A stretch of 64,000 bases of DNA from Ricinus communis (taxonomy: Eukaryota; Streptophyta; Magnoliopsida; Malpighiales; Euphorbiaceae). A program made the position numbers and the translations under genes. Every line of letters starts with the position of its first letter. The stretch's first letter is position 1. The stretch lies in contig NC_063261.1 of assembly GCF_019578655.1 (NCBI RefSeq), positions 1,426,001-1,490,000 of the forward strand. Direction: 5' to 3'. Shown here one piece after another: positions 11,100 through 23,499 of this stretch. A model generated the notes under the pieces. That model was not told the origin of the DNA. It searched no databases and worked only from the letters and a program-made list of their open reading frames with translations.

Positions 11100-12200
11100 C
11101 TAGCTAAGTGACCTGTAAAAAACAAAATTGCAACTACCCTTCTCGGGTCTATCATAGCACAAAGTCTCATATCGATACAAGTTGTTTTTTTCAGATGAAT
11201 AACACATACTAACAAGGGAAGAAACATGTATAGCATCATCCATTTGTACATTTTGTGGTTGTGTATTACATGCAGGATCAATTCCATCAATACTACAAAT
11301 GGCATGAACATGGTCGGTGGAAGAACTATCAAATGAGGGTAAACTAAAAGTGACACAGTCATGCCCTACATTAAGTTCTAACTTCCTTTCAAATACGTCT
11401 ATTTTAGCTCTAACTGTGGCAAGGAAAGGTCTCCCCAAAATTAATGTTACACCATGATCATTATCCATATCCAAAACCACAAAGTCCACAGGAAATATGA
11501 ACTTATCTACCTTAACTAGCACATTTTCCACAATTCCTCTAAGAAGGTTAATAGAACGGTCAACTAATTGAATGCACATCCTAGTGGATTTTGCCTCCCC
11601 CAAACCTAGCTTATTGAACAAACTAGTGGGCATGACATTTATGCTAGCCCCTAAATCAACTAATGCATCATCAACACACAAATTACCTATAGTGTAGGGA
11701 ATATTGAAACTCCTTAGATCGTGACATTTCTCTGGCAACTTGCTCTGAAACACCGCTGGGCATTCCTCGTTAAGTTGAACATAGGTGACCTCCTCCAACT
11801 TCCTTTTTCTGCTAAGTATGTCCTTTAAGAACTTAGCATACTTCGGCATCTGCTCCAATGCATCAATAAAAGGCAAGTTAATATGCAGTTGTCTAAAAAT
11901 ATCTAAAAACTTATTGAACTGCTCTTTCGCCTCTGCTTGTTTAGCTCTAGCAGGATAAGGAATCTTAGGTTGACATTCCCTGACTGGAATTGATTTCATC
12001 TTTTGTCCCTCAGGTTCCCTAACCTTACTGCTCGCCTCAACCTGCACATCAATAGTGGCATCATAAAAAATAGGCTTAGAAGGAGCTGAAACTAACTTAC
12101 CTGAATGCAAAGTGATGGCACTCACGTGCTCCCTCGGTTAGACTCAGTGGTGCTTGGGAGCACTCTTTGCTGTCTCTCAGACAACATCTTAGAGATTTGG
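11100..12200 (-). pseudogene. pol: Protease region of Athila D
   Basis: An open minus frame of 341 residues (12125-11100) is preceded by a frame change from gag. It starts near the Athila motif AITLHSGK. It carries LPFIDALEQMPKYAKFLK and the aspartic-protease motif DLGASINVMP (about residues 157-166), then ILGRPFLATVRA. It would process the polyprotein. After about residue 270 it runs into a tail unlike known Athila pol and stops at 11100, so the reverse transcriptase is missing by deletion and not merely by mutation. Confidence 0.85.
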
Positions 12201-12239
12201 CCAATCTAGGTCTCCAAGTTCTGAATCGAGGCTTGCTAG

Positions 12240-13548
12240 TTCCTAAGTGCACTATCAGTTTGCTGGAACCTCATCCCCATAGACGTCACAAACTTCATCA
12301 TAAGCTCCTCTAAATTTGACTTCTTTTTTGGTAGAGGAGGAGCTTGCAGCCAAAGTGGCTGTCTGCGGCTGATGAAGTCTCTGAAAACCAGGTGGACCTT
12401 GAGCGTTATTGTTCCTCCAACTGAAATTGGGATGATTGTGCCACCAAGGGTTGTATGTATTGCTGTAAGGATCGTTCTGCTGCCTTGGGGCATTCCCCAT
12501 ATAGTCAACCTGCTCAACATCAGAAGACATAGCAAAATTAGATGGAAAAGTAGTAGAGGATGAAGCAAACATACCTCCTGTAGTACAGTTTGCACTGTAA
12601 TGCGGGCCACCACAAAACTCGCAGCCAACGTTCGCTGCATGAACCGGCATCTGGAGTTGGTCAATCTTCTTGGCTAGAAGCTCCACCTGAGCTGCCAAGG
12701 CTGCTGTAGAGTCCACTTGGTTGACCACTCCCTGTCTTCCTGGTCGGCTCCTAGAGGATTGCCACTGATGGTTGTTCATGGCCATTTCCATCGTGTTCTC
12801 GAGGCGCCCCTTCGCTTAGCGCCCCACCTGCTGCAGCATCCACCATCTGCCTCGTTACAAGGTTCAACCCGCTGTAGAAGGTCTGAGCCTGCATCCACAC
12901 TGGCAATCCGTGATGTGGGCAACATCCCAAAAGATCTTTAAGCCTCTCCCATGCATCGTACATGCTTTCATCATCAAACTGCACAAAAGAAGATATGTTA
13001 TTTCTAAGTTTAACAGTTTTAGTGGGAGGAAAATATTTATATAAAATTTTTTCAGCCAACGCCCTCCAAGTAGTAATCATTTGCTGTGGAAGGGATTGCA
13101 ACCATCTCTTAGCTCTATCCCTCAAGGAAAATGGAAACAATCTCAGCCGAATGGCGTCATCGGTTGTTCCGTTTATCTTGAATGTGTCACAAATCTCCAA
13201 GAAATTAAAGATATGTGCATTGGGATTCTCACTGGGCAATCCTCCAAACTGCACACTCTACTGGATCATCTGGATCACGTTGGCTTTTATTTCAAAATTG
13301 TTGGCCGCTACAGCAGGTCTGACTATACTAGTTTTCGTCCCATCCAAAGATGGTCGAGCAAACTTGTACATCGTCCTCTGATCCTCATCGGCCTGGGGGT
13401 TGAGGTTCTCCATCGCATCAGTTCCTTGAACCTGAACTGTAACTCCGTCCTCCTCCTCAAATGCTTGTAAAGGTCATCTCAATAATCTGAGAGAGTGCTC
13501 CAGGTCAGATAACGGTGCTATGGGATCAGGGTTAGAGCTCCTAGTCAT
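12240..13548 (-). pseudogene. gag: gag of Athila D
   Basis: The ATG at 13548-13546 (MTRSSNPDP) is matched by the gag start of B (MTRSSNPDL). The frame reads to about 12790 with TGA near 13475 and TAG near 13260, then shifts frame for the zinc-knuckle part and again before protease. The core has VQFGGLPSENPNAHI, ICDTFKINGT and DRAKRWLQSLP, the retrotransposon gag domain. The knuckle CEFCGGPHYSANC has CX2CX3HX4C spacing, one residue shorter than usual; B has the same spacing. Confidence 0.85.
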
Positions 13549-13700
13549 AAACTACCTGAAACGGAAAACCAAACAACCGCCAATCAACAAAAATAATAAA
13601 ATAAAATAAAAATAAAAAAAATAAAAAAATAAAGAATGAATGAATAAACAGATAATGACTAAATTAACACAGAAACAATTCACTCTAGTTTACCATTACT

Positions 13701-13719
13701 TTCCCCGGCAACGGCGCCA
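13701..13719 (-). other. Primer binding site of D (tRNA-Asp)
   Basis: The genomic plus strand reads ccccggcaacggcgcca, the 3' end of plant tRNA-Asp(GUC), so the element RNA is complementary to it. It lies 6 bases from the 5' LTR edge (13726). The same site, with changes, occurs in B. Confidence 0.9.
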
Positions 13720-13725
13720 AAAACT

Positions 13726-15078
13726 TGATAGGCTACTTATGCAACCTACACTTAAGGTAGTGATCCTATTGATGCGGTTTAGCACTAGTGAGTATCAAGG
13801 TTGTATCCCTAGAGATCGGGTAAACATAAAGTTACTACTGTTCGTTATGTTATTTAATATGAAATAAGGTGTGAGGAGTCTAAATTAATTAACTAATGAT
13901 TATAAATGTAAATAAAGGAACAACAGCAACCGACAATCGAAAAACAACTGTAACAAAGAAGCAAACCCAAACGGGACCTAAGTGATGGAATTCTAAGGTT
14001 GATTTTATAAACTGCCAATCTTGCTACCCGTGCCTAAATCCTGAATCAAACTCCGCTCCTCTCTTGAGCTCACTGAGTTCTCAAATCTGCACTAACCTAA
14101 TGGAATCTCTTCCTATCAGATTATTACAGATTAGCATTAAGCATGACTTAGAACTATTAAGAGTTGTTAATTCTTAATCCGGCGAGTGAATTAACCTTAT
14201 CTTTAAGTATTAACTACCAGTTCTTACTATTTAATTTCCAGTTGTAAAAAGCATTTCTCAATGTCAAGAAACAACCCAAAAGACAATTAATTTAACGTCT
14301 CAAATTAATTGAATCAAATTTTATTACTAAACAGTAAGAAGATTACAAAAATGGCAGATAAAGAATCCAATATTTAAACACAAACCATCAACAAAGATGA
14401 ACCCCAATGGGTTCGGCAATCCTAGCTACTCCTAATGAAAGAAACAAATACAAAAGGAAATAAATAACAAAAAAGAAAATGAAACATATAACTGCTCTTC
14501 TATCGAATCGGAGTGGGAATGTCGCAAGTGCCAATTCTGAAACCAGCCTCAAGTATGGATCTCGGATGTCTCGGTCAATCGTCTAGAAACTTCAATCTTT
14601 GCTTGAATCCTCCAAATCAATCCTTTGAACTGACATTGGTCTCCCAAAATGTCAAGAACAGAGGTGCAGAAGTGAGGGTCATACAGAAGAAGTCCAGCAA
14701 ATGAACACCGCCTCATTTTATGTGTTTTATTTATAGATAGAACTGCCTTCGCCGTGCCATAGCCCGTGCCACGGTCCGTGCAACGGGCATCAACCTCCAT
14801 GAAATGCAAAATTTCTAAAATTGTCCAGAGGAGGTCATTCAAAAGCCTCAAAACTGCGTGCCAACAAGGAATCGACTCCGATAAGCATCTAATACGCATA
14901 AATCATCCAAATAGTTTGGTTTCTGCTCGTAAATCAATCAATCTTTATCGAGGAGTCCAAAAACCTAAAAAATTCATAAACATACCACAGTGCAATCAAA
15001 CAGGAATAAATATGACTCAAATACACGAATAAACAACTGATGAACAGTCAATAAACATTAATAGAATCATCTATATCA
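13726..15078 (-). repeat. 5' LTR of D
   Basis: 1353 bp, partner of 7667-9027. The TATA box is at 14728-14736 and the CACGG-type island at about 14750-14790. The left edge is fixed by the primer site and the right edge by the target duplication. Confidence 0.92.
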
Positions 15079-15083
15079 AGATG
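15079..15083. repeat. Target-site duplication of D, right copy (agatg)
   Basis: Matches 7662-7666. Copia K RT resumes immediately to the right. Confidence 0.9.
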
Positions 15084-16610
15084 TAAATTCCCAAGATATA
15101 GGATAAGTTCCCTTGGATTCAAAGCCCTTAGGTTGGTCCATATAGATGTCCTTCTCAATATATCCATTAAGGAAGGCTGTTTTGACTCCCATCTGCCAAA
15201 TCTTATAATCATAGTGTGCAACAATGTCTAATAAAATCCTAATGGATTTAAACATGGCTACAGTTGAAAAAGTTTCCTTATAGTCAATTCCTTGCCTCTA
15301 GTGATACCCTTTCGCCACTAGCCTAGCTTTTAGGTTTCAACCTTCCCATCAGAACTAATCTTTCTCTTATAAAATAATTTGTTCCCCATAGGTACAATAC
15401 CTTTAGGAGGGTCTACAAGATCCTAGACTTCGTTCTTATACATGGAATCCATTTTTGATCTCATTGCCTTATGCCATTTACTAGAATCAATTTATGATAT
15501 TGCTTCTTTGTAACTAGTAGGATCATCTATATGATATGCATCTCCATAAATGAATAACTCTTTTACATTCCCATAGAGCATGCCATATCTCTCTAGTGGA
15601 TGAGAAATTCTGCTAGATCTTCGAGGTAATGTAATGACAAGGTTGATAGGCACTAATTCATTGATTGGTTCTTGAATGATTCGTTGTTCAAATGACACTT
15701 CATCAAGTTTTATCTTCCTTTTACTCCTATTATCTTGAATAAACTGTTTTTCAAGAAAGAGAGCATCTCTACTAATAACGATGGTTATATCAATAGGAAG
15801 ATAGAAACAATATCCTTTTATTTCTTTAGGATATCCAACGAATCTCCCTTTAATAGATCAAGGTTCCAGTTTTTCTATTCTTAACTTTTTAGCAAAAGCT
15901 GGACCACCCCAAACCTTAACATGTTTAAGACTGGGTTCCCTGCCCGTCCATATCTTATATGGAGTTTTAGAAACAGACTTAGAAGGAATTCTGTTCAAAA
16001 GGTACAACGTTGTAAGGAGGGCATATCCCCATAAGGAAGTCGATAAATCAGTGAAGCTCATCATCTATCCTACATGTCTAACAAGATGCGATTCCTCCTC
16101 TCAGATACACCATTCAATTATGGTGTTCCAAGGGGAGTTAACTATGAAATAATGCCATGTTCCTTTAGGAACTAATCAAACTCACTACTTAAATATTCAC
16201 CACCTCAATCATATCGAAAGACTTTAATATTTAGGCATATCTGATTCTCTACTTCAACTTTAAAATTCTTTGAATGTTTCAAAGGACTCAGACTTGTATC
16301 TCATAAGATACAACTACCCATACCATGATAAATCATCAATATAGATAATGAAGTAATTGTAACCACCACGAGCCATAATGTTAAAAGGTCCACATACATC
16401 ACTATGTATCAGTCTTAAAACATTTGAGACTCGTTCCCCTTGTCCTGTAAAGGGTGATCACTTCATTTTTCCTTGAAGACAAGATTCACACATTAGATAT
16501 GGTTTAGAACCAATGGGATTCACTAATCTCATTTTAACCAATTTAGTGATTCTTTCTTATGCAATATGACCTAATCTAAGATGCCACAAATATATCGGAT
16601 TTAGATCTTT
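15084..16610 (-). pseudogene. pol: Copia integrase and RT N-terminus of element K
   Basis: On the minus strand from 16610 leftwards: GAG-pre-integrase with WHLRLGHI, then CESCLQGKMK (zinc HHCC, about 16590-16460), then IHSDVCGPF with the first catalytic Asp and the YIDD-like second Asp region near 16330. The integrase end follows (SLWGYALLTTLYLLNRIPS, 15858-16064). The linker RRSSRISHPLERYG and DDPTSYKEAIS (15492-15698) leads to the start of RT, with the remains of IVPMGNKLFYKRK at about 15350-15410. Several stops and frame changes are present. Confidence 0.82.
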
Positions 16611-17654
16611 AGTTACTTTGGCATTTATGTTCACATTATGTGTTCCAATTTTATCTACATATTAATTTGAATAATAGAGACCATTAATTAAAGTACCATA
16701 TGCTACACATTCATTGTCAAAATGAACTTGACAAACATCATTTGCGAAACTAAATTCATAATTCTCAACTACTACAGTCAGAAAGTGAAATGATGTTTTT
16801 GTATGCATTAGGTATATATAACTAATCCTCTAATAATAATTTACACCCTGTATACAAAATAACAAAAGCAGTTCTTATGGCAAATGCAGTAATACTTGCT
16901 ATATTCCTAATTTTTAGAACTATATGATCCTTCTTAAGGATCCAACTTTTTACCAGATCCTTCACCTTCCTTAACCTTCAAGGAATTCATATACTCACCT
17001 TAGTTGCATAAAGAATTGAGAACTATTCCCAAATTCTTGAGCCAGTCAATGAAATTCGATCCAGTCAACCAGTTAGCATCAAGTATGCTTGCAAGCGGAT
17101 TGGGGGGGGGGCTACTTTAACTTTGCAAAGAATAGTAGATTATTAGTGACTTCTTATGTAATTTCATTTCGATTTTGGTCTTTAAATCAAAATGATGACT
17201 TTGACTAACCTGGCGAATCTCACACTTCCTAGTGAGAAATAGAAATCTTTATTTGTGGATTTCTAGTGGGTGATTGGTCTCTTACCAAATTTTAGTATCC
17301 CTCGCATTTCGTCGATTATTGGATTACTAAAATTTTATAAGTAAATATCTCATATTATATGCATCTCATGCATGATCCAATCATTTACACTTTGGCTCCT
17401 AGTACTTTGAACCTCACATTTCGTCGATTATTGGTCCATTGTACATAGTTAAGTCAAGCCCACTCCAAGAAATATTATTGCAATATTAGAACCTCATCGT
17501 GAGTCAGCATATTAGCCACTAATAGCAATTATACTTATAATATCAAATGCTTAATAAAATTCAACAGATTTATCACATGATCTTTCATAACCCACATAGT
17601 TTGTCCATGATCAATTACTAAGAACATAAAAATCTTTAAATTTTACATAGTGGA
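16611..17654 (-). other. Decayed gag/leader part of element K, left portion
   Basis: This lies between the Copia integrase and the G1 insertion. By position it should hold Copia gag and leader, but I see no open frame or zinc knuckle. It has a run of ten G at 17102-17111 and a near-repeat, tttcgtcgattattgg, at about 17307 and 17418. It continues after G1 at 27053. Confidence 0.5.
17650..17654. repeat. Target-site duplication of G1, left copy (gtgga)
   Basis: Identical to 27048-27052. Confidence 0.9.
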
Positions 17655-18249
17655 TGCCACGACCCACTCTAGGGGCCCGTGACCGGCACTAGGGAATGGG
17701 TAGGCTTAAGGCCACCGAAACCCGTAGTAAGCCTTACCAACCCGCAAATCCATATATACAATTAACCAAATATAAAGTAGTCATAATTGTCTTGCATAAT
17801 ACATCATCATACTACCAACAGGAGTCAGAATAGTTATATAAATTTTAAAATTTCCTACTGCGGATACTCTAGAGTAAAAATGACAAGTATATAAGTACAA
17901 GATAATTACAAAAGTCCGAAGAAGAAGAAGTCGGACTGTCGAATGTGCGAAGGCGAAAGTCTTTAACTGTCACCTGAAAAATTTACAACTAAGACTGTCA
18001 GTCTCGGGAGTGAGTTAAAATCAAGTAATCTAAGGACTATTGCAACCTTCACATGATATAATAATTATTTAAAACAATATATCAATTTCTGAACATAATT
18101 ACAATCATAATACATAATCATACCCCATAATAATAAAATGATAGAAAGGAGAGAGAGTAAATAAATAAAGACATTTTTACTTTCACGATTTCAAATCAAT
18201 ATATCAACCATAATAAATAAATAAATGAATAAATAAATAAAATAAAATA

Positions 18250-18291
<42 letters not shown>

Positions 18292-19894
18292 TACTTTTAC
18301 GGAACAAGTGGCTCAGTAGAACCCTAACTCCAAATTCTATCAGCCATTTTGGCTCTCTTAATCCAATAAGACTGGCGCCCAGAGAGCATAGCTCGACCAG
18401 GGACCTTACCTCCAGTCTGGTCACTTAAATTTCCGAATAAACCGGCGCCCAGAGAGCAATGCTCGACCAGGGACCTTTACTCCGACAAATTTACTCAAAT
18501 CAGCCCAGAAAGCCATGCTCGACCAGGGCAACCCATAAATATCTTATTACATGTCCATGATCATTACCGGTGCACACGCGGTCCTGATGTAACCCATCAG
18601 GCGGCATGTTCTACAAGCCACATTTCCCAAATCGCAATCACCACGTTTAATAAATATTATTGTCTAAAGAAGTCATTCAACTATATCAAAATAACGATTA
18701 ACAATTTTAAAGTAAGACATCATGCAACTCATGTGGAAAACTGATAATATTTGATATTATTATAATATTACTATTAATAATATTTATATTATCTTCAATA
18801 ATCCAATGAAATTATTTATGTTGCGATACTAATAACCATATTATGCATAAACTTTCAAAATAACATATTAAATTCGGACTTAGCAATAGTGCAACGATTA
18901 AGTGACTTTAACTCACGATTTGATGCGTTCCACAGTCCGCCTCCCTACGCCTCGGGTGGAGTCAAGTGGAAGGCTGAATTATCTAATAACAAAAGACATA
19001 CAATTAATAGACATTCGAAAATTTTTCCTAAACTTAAACCCTAAGGTCGACCGCCTAGAATTAAATTGGACTCGAGGATTCTCAAAATTTGATGTGAACC
19101 TCCCTAAATTACGGATATTTACCCCCTCAGAAACGGGTCTAGGACCTGCCAAAAACATATCGGACATGCCGGAATTTAATAACAGGAGCCGTGCCACAAG
19201 AATCGCATTAATATTTTCCCGACTCCAAAACACCACAATCCAAACAATTTAATTTGATTTATTTTTAAACTACCCAACACAAGCAATTAATAGCCACAAT
19301 AACTTTCTAATATTAAAACAAAATTTTCAGAGTCTAAAATAAAATTATACCGAGTTAAAAATTAAAATATTTCAAGGCCCAAAACACCGGGTCCGGGGCC
19401 CCGCCAATGTCGAATTCAACCGGCGCCCACGCGGCTCAAGTTGCGGGGAGTCCTAAGTACAAGAGTTTTGGCCGAAGTGGCCTAAGGCGGCGGATCGGGG
19501 CCGGAAAGTCGCTGCTCACGCGACACTTCCCAAGGCTGCCGGCAAGGACTTTCCGACGGAGGAGGGTTGCTTCCGGGGTTTTCGGGGGTGAGGAACTCGT
19601 TTCCGATGCCAGATCGCCGAAAACACGCCGGCAAGAGGGCGAACGGCGAAGGCAGCCCCCCCTTGTTCTTGACAACGCCGACGGAAAGGAGGAAAGGGAA
19701 GGGGAGCTCGCTGCAGGAAGGGAGGAAGGCGAAGCAGGGAAGAGGATGCCAATGGGAAGAGAAGAAAATGGGGGAAAGGGGAAAGGAAGAGGGAGGAAGG
19801 AAAGAGAGAGAGGGAGAAGAAAAAAAGAGATTTTTTTTAATATATATATATATATATATATAGAATTATTATTATTACAACTAAGGGTGTTACA
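17655..19894 (-). repeat. 3' LTR of G1
   Basis: 2240 bp, from tgccacgacc to gggtgttaca, pairing with 24857-27047. It contains a long (TA)n run at 18250-18287, three copies of an imperfect unit starting ggcgcccagagagc at about 18374, 18443 and 18501, a GC-rich block at 19390-19760 and a second (TA)n at 19840-19862. Open frames in the GC-rich block appear on both strands and are composition artefacts. Confidence 0.92.
18374..18530. repeat. Tandem imperfect repeats in 3' LTR of G1
   Basis: Three units of the pattern gcccagagagc..gctcgaccaggg, spaced about 69 and 58 bases. The same three are in the other LTR at about 25553-25709. Confidence 0.8.
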
Positions 19895-19908
19895 TTCTAC
19901 CCCCTTGA
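19895..19908 (-). other. Polypurine tract of G1
   Basis: The minus strand reads CAAGGGGGTAGAA directly before the LTR start TGTAACACCC. This fixes the orientation and the inner LTR edge. Confidence 0.85.
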
Positions 19909-21528
19909 AGAAAAATTCGACCTCGAATTTTAAACCATGGCCCACTTAGGATTGAAATAAATGAGGGTAGAGGCTTCTCATTTCACGGTCCTGTACACTC
20001 TTCGCATAAATGATTTCGCCACAAAACCTTGACCATCGGAATAATTTTTGAGCGCAGCTGGCGAACTTGAGTATCCACAATCCTGACTGGCTGCTCCTTG
20101 TAAGTCAAATCTTCAGCAACTTCCACATGTTGCGATTGAAACACATGCGAAGGGTCTGAAATATACTTTCTTAACATCGATATGTGGAATACCGGATGCA
20201 CGTGCGAGAAGTTCGGTGGCAAGTCTAGTTTGTATGCCACATCTCCAATTCTGCCAATAATCTCAAAGGGTCCCACATAACGAGGTGCCAATTTGCCCTT
20301 CTTGCCGAATCGCAACACACCACGCATAGGAGACACCTTCAAGAATACATATTCCACAACACTGAATTCCACGTGCGTCCGCTTTGGATCCGCATAACTT
20401 TTCTGCCTACTAAAAGCTGTCTTCAGTCGCTCGCGAATAACCGAAATCTTTTCTGAAGTGATTTGAACCAATTCTGGTCCTGCTAACTTCCGTTCACCAA
20501 CTTCTTCCCAACATACGGGGGATCTACACTTTCGACCATACAAGGCCTCGAAAGGTGCCATTTCGATACTTGCATGATAGCTGTTATTATACGCGAATTC
20601 GACCAATGGTAGATACCAATCCCATTGACCACCAAAGTCTATCACGCACATCCGAAGCATATCCTCTAAGGTCTGAATAGTCCTTTCTGATTGTCCGTCC
20701 GTCTGAGGATGGAAGGCCGTACTGAAGTCCAACCTGGTACCAAGTTCCTCTTGTAACTTTTTCCAAAACCTTGAAGTAAATTGCGGCCCCCTGTCAGACA
20801 CTATGGAAATCGGGACGCCGTGAAGACTGACAATCCTTTCCAGATACACTCTTGCATACTTAGCTACGGTAGGTAGTCTTTACCTAAGAAAATGCTACCG
20901 ACTTAGTCAATCGATCCACAATTACCCAGATGGAGTCATAACCAGCAAAAGTCTTGGGTAAACCTGATACAAAATCCATAGTAATCCTTTCCCATTTCCA
21001 CTCTGGTATAGGAAGCGGTTGCAGTAAACCAGACGGCTTCTGATGCTCTAATTTAACCTGCTGACACGTCAGACATTTGGAGACAAACTCCGCTACATCT
21101 CTCTTCATCCCGCTCCACCAATAATTTCCTTTCAAATCATGGTACATCTTTGTGGAGCCCGGATGCACGCTGTAAGTTGTACAGTGAGCTTCTTCTAAGA
21201 TCTCCTTCCTGAGATTATCCACATCAGGAACACACAGCCTAGAGCCCATCATGAGGGTGCCATCATCATTTATAACAAAGTTATTAGCTCGACCCTGCTG
21301 CACATCTTCTAAGATTTTCTGCAACTGTGGGTCCCGATTCTGAGCCATCCTGATTCTGTCCACAAGCATAGACCTAATCCAGAAATGTGCTAATAATGCA
21401 CCCGATTCTAATATCTCCACCTGTAACCCTTGATCATACAGTTCATGCAACTCTCTAACCAGCGGTCTCTTCTTTACACTGACATGAGCAAGACTACCTA
21501 CCGACTTCCTGCTCAAAGCATCAGCCAC
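19909..21528 (-). pseudogene. pol: Integrase and chromodomain of G1
   Basis: Two open minus stretches. 21528-20884 has the end of RNase H (VADALSR-type start MADALSRKS), the HHCC zinc domain (EAHCTTYSVHPG, CLTCQQVK) and the first catalytic region TMDFVSGLPK. 20849-19983 has [21 protein letters not shown], the [12 protein letters not shown] motif and a chromodomain start ([17 protein letters not shown]). The chromodomain loses frame after LWRNH and stops at 19983. A continuation with RSLYPHLF is readable in another frame before the purine tract. A chromodomain would tether integration to modified histones. Confidence 0.86.
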
Positions 21529-22448
21529 AACATTCGCATTACCCGGGTGGTAGAGAATATTACAATCATAGTCCTTCAGAAGCTCTAACCACCTTCTCTG
21601 CCTCAGGTTTAAATCATACGTTGGAAAATATACTTTAAGCTTTTATGATCCAGATAAATCTCGCGACGCTCTCCATGAGATAGTGCCTCCAAATCTTTAA
21701 TGCAAAAATTACTGCTGCCATCTCCAAATCGTGGGTCGGGTAATTTTGTTCATGCTTCTTCAATTGCCTAGACGCATAAGCTATTACCTTTCTATTTTGC
21801 ATCAGGACACAACCCAAACCCACTCTAGAAGCGTCACAATACACCGTGAATCCACCAGTCCCAGAAGGTAAGGTCAACACCGGAGCTGAAGTCAAACAGT
21901 GCTTCAACTTTTGAAAGCTTCTCTCACACGCGTCAGTCCACTGAAACCTGACATTTTTCTGAGTCAACTTAGTCAAAGGCGCTGCTATCCTCGAAAAGTC
22001 TTGCACAAATCGAAGGTAGTAGCCTGCCAACCCTAGAAAGCTACGCACTTCAGATCCAACCGTTGGCCTCGCCAATCAACATCGCCTCCACTTTCTTAGG
22101 GTCCACTTGAATACCCTCTTTAGACACTATGTGCCCCAGAAAAGCAACGCTTTCCAACCAGAACTCGCACTTGGAGAACTTAGCGTACAAGTGCCACGCG
22201 TGCTCCTCTTCGCTTTTGGAATAAACCAAGATATCATCAATGAATACGATGACAAAACGATCTAGAAATTCCTTGAACACTCGATTCATCAAATCCATAA
22301 AAGCCGCAGGGGCATTAGTGAGTCCAAACGACATCACCAGAAACTCATAATGCCCATAACGCATCCTGAACGCCGTCTTTGGCACATCTTCACCACGGAT
22401 CCTTAACTGGTGATACCCCGATCGTAGATCAATCTTGGAGAAATACAC
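21529..22448 (-). pseudogene. pol: RT and RNase H of G1
   Basis: The RT palm ([21 protein letters not shown], catalytic FIDD near 22221-22232) is open from 22448 to 22050. About ten residues are missing after EEHAWHL, before AKFSKCEFW, an in-frame deletion. The connection and RNase H follow in another frame (22075-21635): [44 protein letters not shown], then a frame change before the third acidic site. Would synthesise element DNA. Confidence 0.86.
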
Positions 22449-23490
22449 CGCTCCCTGAAGCTGATCGAATAGGTCATCGATGCGAGGAAGCGGATACTGG
22501 TCGAATCGTCGCCTTATTTAGTTCTGCAGGTAATCGATGCAAAAGACGCAAGGTGCCATCCTTCTTCTTCTACGAATGGGCAGGAGCACCCCAAGGAGAC
22601 GTACTAGGTCTAATGAAACCCTTATCTAGGAGGTCTTGCAACTGCTCCTTTTTCTCTCTTAACTCGGCCGGTGCCATTCGATAGGGCGGCAAAGAGATAG
22701 GTGTTGTACCCGGTATCACGTCGATACAGAATTCTATCTCTCTATTGGGCGGCAATCTAGGTAGTTCTTCTGGAAACACATCAGGAAACTCGCAAACCAC
22801 CGGAACATCTTCGACGCAACCTTTCCTTGCAGAGGTATCCCTAACCAAAGCCAAATATCCCTGACATCCGCGGCGAAGCATCCGCCTAGCTGTAATCGCC
22901 GACACGAGATTCGTGGGAGAAGGTATCTGCTCACCTTTAAAATAGAACTCTGAGTCTCCAGGAATTCGAAAAGTCACTTGTTTCTCCCGGCAGTCCAACA
23001 TGGCGAAATGCAAAGCTAACCAATCCATTCCCAAAATCACATCAAAATCCATTACATCTAAAAGAATTAGGTCAGCAACCAAATCTCGACCCTCAATGCA
23101 TAATCGGACACGACGGATACACGACGGTCTCTAAGGCCTCACTTAACTAGCAGTAGTGACCGACATCTAACCGGAAGCCTAACGGTACGGACATCCAATC
23201 TTAAGGCAAAACTAGGGCGATACGAAGAATGGGTAGCCCCGTGGTCTAACAAAACTCTAGCCCGAATGACAAACAAGAATAGTACCCGACACCACGGCAT
23301 TTGAGGCTCGCATCTTGAGGAGTGAGGGTGAACACTCTCGCTTGCCCCCGGCTGAGACCGAAGCTCGACCTTGAACCCCGCCCCCCAGACCGCCTCCGAA
23401 GATCTACCTCTAAAACTACGGCCAACAAACCGAGATCCATCTTGAAAAATGTCCCGGGGTTGCAGGAAAAGTCGGTCGGGTCGCACTATG
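22449..23490 (-). pseudogene. pol: Protease and RT N-terminus of G1
   Basis: The aspartic-protease active site reads LLDHGATHS (minus, 23233-23262). The open frame 23082-22570 holds the protease end ([10 protein letters not shown]) and the run-up to RT ([39 protein letters not shown]). It breaks near 22570 and the RT palm resumes at 22448. Confidence 0.82.
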
Positions 23491-23499
23491 ACGAGCCTT

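Larger units (their letters stand above)
7667..15078 (-). mobile_element. Element D: Athila-type Ty3/Gypsy with gag-protease only
   Basis: 7412 bp, with LTRs at both ends, TG...CA termini and the target duplication agatg at 7662-7666 and 15079-15083. The primer site matches tRNA-Asp. The inside (9028-13725, about 4.7 kb) holds gag and protease but no RT, RNase H, integrase or ORF-1-like gene, unlike Athila B in this window. It inserted in the RT region of Copia K. D looks like a non-autonomous deletion form. Confidence 0.92.

Noticed and set aside
13701..13719. tRNA-Asp gene fragment (also at 58461 and the Met-type sites)
   Set aside because: Only the 3' end of the tRNA is present and it adjoins an LTR edge in every case, so these are primer binding sites. 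No full cloverleaf was found.
19407..19949. Long open frames on both strands in the G1 LTR
   Set aside because: They lie in a GC-rich, purine-biased block, are not kept in the partner LTR (26546-27080) and match no family.
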